A stretch of 64,000 nt of DNA, taken from NCBI RefSeq assembly GCF_042242105.1, contig NC_092034.1, positions 4,831,144-4,895,143 of the forward strand, given 5' to 3'. Made by a program: the position numbers and the translations under genes. Positions 60,901 to 64,000 of the stretch are shown in pieces (within the stretch, counting starts at the first letter, position 1; every line of letters starts with the position of its first letter). The notes below the pieces were generated by a model. That model had not been told where the DNA came from. It searched no databases and worked only from the letters and a program-made list of their open reading frames with translations. Origin of the DNA: Pempheris klunzingeri (taxonomy: Eukaryota > Chordata > Actinopteri > Acropomatiformes > Pempheridae).

Positions 60901-62480
60901 GTTCCAAACACTGCAGACAAAGACAACAGCTAGTGTGAAACAAGGCCTCTTTAAATTGTGTGTGTTGAACTGTATTCTGTTTCTGGTATGAATACATTGC
61001 AGTTGTTAATTACAGTTAACGCATACATGATTGGTTTGCCTCCTTCACTTTGACCTCTGCAGCTGCAGGATTCATTTGGGTGCTGAAGGTTTGTGCCACG
61101 GGCATCAGGATTGGCTGTCAGAGAAAAGTGGAAAATGAGATTTTACGTGTTTTGCTCAACAAAGCTTTGCTGACTTCTCAGGATCACTCAGTGTTACCAT
61201 GACACTTAAACCAGTTTTTACTAATCAAGTTATCCTATAACGTTGATTTTGAACAGCTGAAACTGGATTTTCTCTCCAGCACGACATTTAGACTAGTTGA
61301 GAATCTGGTGTACCTGCTGTGCATCAGTGGAGAAATCAAGTGCTCGATGACCTTTGGACAAGTAGGTGGTGGTTTCATGGCACTGCTGTGGAGTTCCAAA
61401 CACTGCAGAGAAAGACAACAGCTAGTGTGAAACAAGGCCTCTTTAAATTGTGTGTGTTGAACTGTATTCTGTTTCTGGTATGAATTAATTGCAGTTGTTA
61501 ATTACAGTTAAAGCATACATGATTGGTTTTCCTCCTTCACTTTGACCTCTGCAGCTGCAGGATTCATTTGGGTGTTGAAGGTTTGTGCCATGGGCATCAG
61601 GATTGGCTGTCAGAGAAAAGTGGAAAATGAGATTTTATGTGTTTTACTTCTCAGGATCACTCAGTATTACCATGAACCAGTTTTTACAAATCCATTGAGT
61701 CATCCTGTAATGAATCAGTTCTGTGTAATGGACAAAAACCTGTTAGATAAAGTAACATTTTCCATGGCTGATTATTCAAGAAAAGCGATGCTTTTTAGAG
61801 GAAGCCACAGGGTTACAGAAATAAAAGGCAAATAAAATTCTGTACATCCGAGCGCATCTAAACTTTTTTTTATCCACAGCAGGATCTTTAAACAAGTCGG
61901 TAATCTCTCATACCTCTGCGTCACTCATGAAATAAAGGGCTCCGCAAGTTTTGTCCGGGTTTGAGGCCATTCGCAGTGAGTGCACTGTAGGGAGAGAGGA
62001 TGGGCTGCTGTTAAACACAGCTGCTTGGTTTTTCTAAGCATTGCTTCCTCTTATGATTAAACCATTATTATAATGCATACATGATTTCATCATCCCAAGC
62101 AATGTGGCATCTGTATCTGCAGGGAACATTTGGGTGGTGATGTTTGGAGGCTCGGGCACATTCTGTGAGAGAGAGGTGGAAGATGTTCTGATTTATTTCT
62201 TAAATCATCCTACAGCTTTAGCAACAGTACACATTTTATATAGCAGACAACAAGTTCTGAACTGATGTGCAAACTTTAAGTTAGCATAAAATATTTTGCT
62301 TGGATCTACCTCCTTCTTGACAGAAATGTTTGTTATTTGTCCGCTGTTCTGCCAAAAGAGGTTCCCACTCTCTGGGATCCTCAGTCCCTTTGGCGTGCAT
62401 CCCATCTTGCCCTGGTGAACTCTCAGGCCTTGGTATGATGTACATTTGGACCAGCCGCAATGGCAAACCTGGAGGCTCAT
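54983..62480 (-). CDS. TRIM-like B30.2/SPRY protein with a C2HC finger and amplified 59-aa repeats
   Basis: Twenty-two exons join in one frame to 847 aa. In transcript order: 62480-62310 (C2HC finger-like, residues 1-57, C6-x-C8...H22-x5-C28, with CHCGWSK and HQGKMGCTPKG); diverged unit 7 (62162-62081, 61984-61914); units 6 to 1 (61606-61519/61402-61314, 61114-61027/60910-60822, 60732-60645/60528-60440, 60240-60153/60036-59948, 59858-59771/59654-59566, 59366-59279/59162-59074; residues 109-462); 58977-58846 (Lys/Glu coiled coil); 58303-58208; 58054-57951; 57545-57437; 57112-56968; 56877-56851; 55527-54983 (PRY-SPRY, about 667-847, with VDVKLDP, YWEVEV and VGVFVDYEEG). The exons from GSLDVEWLEIN to FSFGTLRSTT resemble the helical part of fish TRIM/finTRIM proteins. 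No RING or B-box is present, so ubiquitin-ligase activity is not predicted. B30.2 domains bind proteins and often act in antiviral sensing; a role here is inference. An in-frame stop precedes the ATG. Confidence 0.82.
56538..56590. repeat. (TG)n and (GATG)n microsatellite
   Basis: A TG run (about 56,538-56,559) followed by GATG units, inside the intron before the final SPRY exon. Confidence 0.85.
57650..57903. mobile_element. piggyBac-type MITE in a SPRY-gene intron
   Basis: The element begins TTAAAGGTCCCATATT and ends AATATGGGACCTTTAA, a perfect 16-base terminal inverted repeat that includes TTAA, the target site of piggyBac transposons, at both ends. It is 254 bases long and non-coding. 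This terminus is common in teleost genomes. Confidence 0.8.
58111..58126. repeat. Short (CATC)n tract
   Basis: About four CATC units followed by CATTGTCTTTACCAC, probably the start of a truncated copy of the (CATC)n-headed repeat. Confidence 0.5.
58448..58800 (-). repeat. Dispersed teleost repeat (ATATCTCAACAAC family) in a SPRY-gene intron
   Basis: 'CAGCATGCTAACATCATCG', 'AGATTCATCCTCTGGGGACC' and 'TCTGGACTAAAGTGGTGGAC' occur in the family order. Non-coding. Confidence 0.6.
59039..61635 (-). repeat. Higher-order tandem repeat carrying six exon pairs
   Basis: The landmark GCACGAC recurs at 59,039, 59,531, 59,913, 60,405, 60,787 and 61,279, so spacing alternates 492, 382, 492, 382, 492 bases and the full period is 874. 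The long unit differs by about 110 extra bases in the intron between pairs. Each unit holds one 88-bp exon (phase 0 to 1), a constant 116-bp intron and one 89-bp exon (phase 1 to 0). The introns are about as well conserved as the exons, which indicates recent duplication or homogenisation rather than selection on the protein alone. Confidence 0.9.
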
Positions 62481-62972
62481 GTCCGATGATGAGTATGTTG
62501 TATCTGTTTAAGACATCATTAAAGACTTATTTTGCTTTTTGTTAAAGTAAATGCTATATTTGAGGCTCTGAGTAAAAGCTGAAGTGAAAAGACCACCATG
62601 TTCACTATTCAGTAGTTTGAGAGATCTGTGGTTTATTGTACTGTGAAGTTAAATGGAGTTAACAGTGATATGGGGGTAAAAATAATAACCAAATTGTCTC
62701 TGTAAAACAAATGTTGTCACTGCAGAGCACTAGAAGTCTCTTGTCATTTCTTTCCCAATCTTTTACTAGTACTGTCTACTTCCTGTACGTTTGGACGTGT
62801 GCAACAGGTGAAGTGGAGACACCAGTGATTCATGTAGTTAGTAACCAAGGCGCACAGATGAACACAGAACAAGAATCAGTTGCGTACCAGAAGTGATGAA
62901 AGGCTCCTCTACTCTGATTGGAGGTCCCACCTAGGTCAGTTTGGGAAGGTAACTGAATTGTTCGCTCTCAGC

Positions 62973-62999
62973 TGCAAACTTGGAGGCTCATGTCTGATG
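62973..62999 (-). pseudogene. Partial duplicate of the SPRY-gene start-codon region
   Basis: This 27-base segment matches 62,463-62,489, which spans the start codon and first codons of the SPRY gene, with about three differences. On the minus strand it reads ATGAGCCTCCAAGTTTGC and then runs into a stop. It is probably the scar of a local duplication rather than a usable start. Confidence 0.5.
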
Positions 63000-63796
63000 T
63001 GCTGATTATCTGTAGAAGTCAAGTGAATAGATTTATTCGTCAAATACGGGATTTCTTTCATTCTTCTTCTGTTTTTCATTTTTAGGTTGTTTTATTCCCT
63101 CTTTAGGATTCTGTACTCGAAACAACTTACAGTGTTTCACAGCTTGATTTCTGGGATTTTGATTAAAAAAATGAAAGAGAAAGAAATAAAAGAAAATAAA
63201 ACCCAAGTTAATGCTCATTCTATTTCTTTCATTTCCACAATTGCTTATTTAGCGATTTAATGATCTGTGTTGCTTATGTGCAACACAGATGTGTAGCACA
63301 TAGATTAGACAGTGATCAGTCGCCCTCTAGTGATGGTGAGTACATTACACAGTGTCGACTAACACAGCTGGACACCAAAACCTGAAAAACAGAATGAAAT
63401 GAATTGAAAATTAGGTGTTGTTGTGGATAATGTCTAAGAAAACATCAGTCAGTATTGTTGAGGGGGTTTTTCTTAAAATGGGACTGAATCAGCTTTAACT
63501 GGTGGAGTAAGTGTTTAGATAAAGTAAAATGAGATCAAACCACAAAAAGACCAGATTTTATATTATTATATAGTGGGATAGTGTAGTTTTTTTGTCGCTA
63601 TTTCATATACTATGAAATAAACATAGGAAAAAAATATTCAATAATAATATTTACCAATATTAACTCAAACAGGCAGTATGATAAGATCAATAAGTATGTC
63701 ATTAGAGGAAACTAGTCCTCTATCACAGCAGGAAGAGGGCAGCACTACAACGCACACAGACGTTCCTGTTCTGTGTATTTATCACACGCCCTGAAA

Positions 63797-63841
63797 CTGT
63801 GGTATACCACAGACTTTGTCTTACTGCCTGCACTTCCTCTT
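63797..63841. promoter_or_regulatory. Runx palindrome next to an ETS/PU.1-like site
   Basis: CTGTGGTATACCACAG (63,797-63,812) is a perfect 16-base palindrome made of two opposed Runx-type TGTGGT cores. Twenty bases on, CACTTCCTCTT (63,831-63,841) is, on the minus strand, AAGAGGAAGTG, a close match to PU.1/ETS sites. This pairing is typical of leukocyte promoters. It could serve the SPRY gene to the left or a gene starting near 63,916. Function is inferred. Confidence 0.35.
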
Positions 63842-63915
63842 ACTCTCTGGCACCACCCTGCACTTTGTTTGCATCATAATCATACTGTTACACAACCTGG
63901 ACAACAGCAGGTAAC

Positions 63916-63966
63916 ATGATGAGGTTCACGCTGCTGAATTTGGTGTTTTTGCGAGACACTTGTTGA
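63916..63966 (+). CDS. Weak candidate start of a plus-strand secreted/membrane protein
   Basis: Two consecutive ATG codons begin MMRFTLLNLVFLRDTC before a stop. The first dozen residues look like the start of a signal peptide, and a donor-like GT follows TTTG at about 63,947. It lies about 75-120 bases after the Runx/ETS-like cluster. The window ends before this can be tested, and it may be chance. Confidence 0.2.
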   Translation: MMRFTLLNLVFLRDTC

Positions 63967-64000
63967 AATAACAAAATAAACTAACAAACTGACATCTGAA

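Larger units (their letters stand above)
62481..64000. other. 5' flank of the SPRY gene and right edge of the window
   Basis: No further exon of the SPRY gene could be supported. The region contains a 27-base near-copy of the start of its first coding exon (62,973-62,999), a perfect 11-bp hairpin (63,263-63,290), and a cluster of Runx- and ETS-like sites near 63,797-63,841. The rest is AT-rich. Confidence 0.5.

Noticed and set aside
59482..60997. Repeated unspliced minus-strand frames in the tandem array
   Set aside because: They read through intron DNA. The spliced exon pairs give a better continuous frame with consistent phase.
59039..61635. CRISPR-like or satellite array
   Set aside because: The period is hundreds of bases, the units contain spliced exons, and the genome is eukaryotic.

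Overview
The window looks like nuclear DNA of a teleost fish, probably a spiny-rayed one. The genes are split by GT-AG introns. CA/TG microsatellites are frequent. Many dispersed repeats resemble families I know from teleost genomes (recognised from memory, not searched). The two accessory genes belong to families expanded in fish: secreted C1q-like proteins and TRIM-like B30.2/SPRY proteins.

Layout. Positions 1-23,187 are almost gene-free. They hold repeats, a GC-rich region that looks like a minus-strand promoter and noncoding first exon (about 4,000-4,480), two weak candidate minus-strand exons further left, and a hAT-like element at 12,053-13,248. Positions 23,188-45,126 (+) hold a complete 11-exon calsequestrin gene (casq1-type, 437 aa) with a 17.3-kb first intron, ten later exons packed into 4.4 kb, and a 61-residue acidic tail. 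Positions 46,970-48,806 (+) hold a complete 3-exon secreted C1q-domain protein (212 aa). Positions 48,807-54,982 are repeats plus a duplicated promoter-like module. Positions 54,983-62,480 (-) hold a 22-exon gene that I could assemble in one continuous frame (847 aa). It has an N-terminal C2HC finger-like exon, seven two-exon repeat units, a charged coiled coil, TRIM-type helical exons and a C-terminal PRY-SPRY domain. The right edge has a Runx/ETS-like cluster and a possible signal-peptide start of another plus-strand gene.

The most notable feature is inside the SPRY gene. A pair of phase-compatible exons (88 + 89 bp, 59 codons) occurs six times nearly identically plus once in diverged form. 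The genomic array (59,039 to about 61,635) is a higher-order tandem repeat: 492-bp and 382-bp units alternate, giving an 874-bp dimer. Because each exon pair is a multiple of three, the array can grow or shrink without breaking the frame, so the protein may vary in length between alleles.

The genes do not form one pathway. Calsequestrin is the calcium store of muscle sarcoplasmic reticulum, while the C1q-like and SPRY proteins suggest innate immunity. All exon calls were made by eye from splice sites, phase and protein similarity remembered from the families; no search was run.
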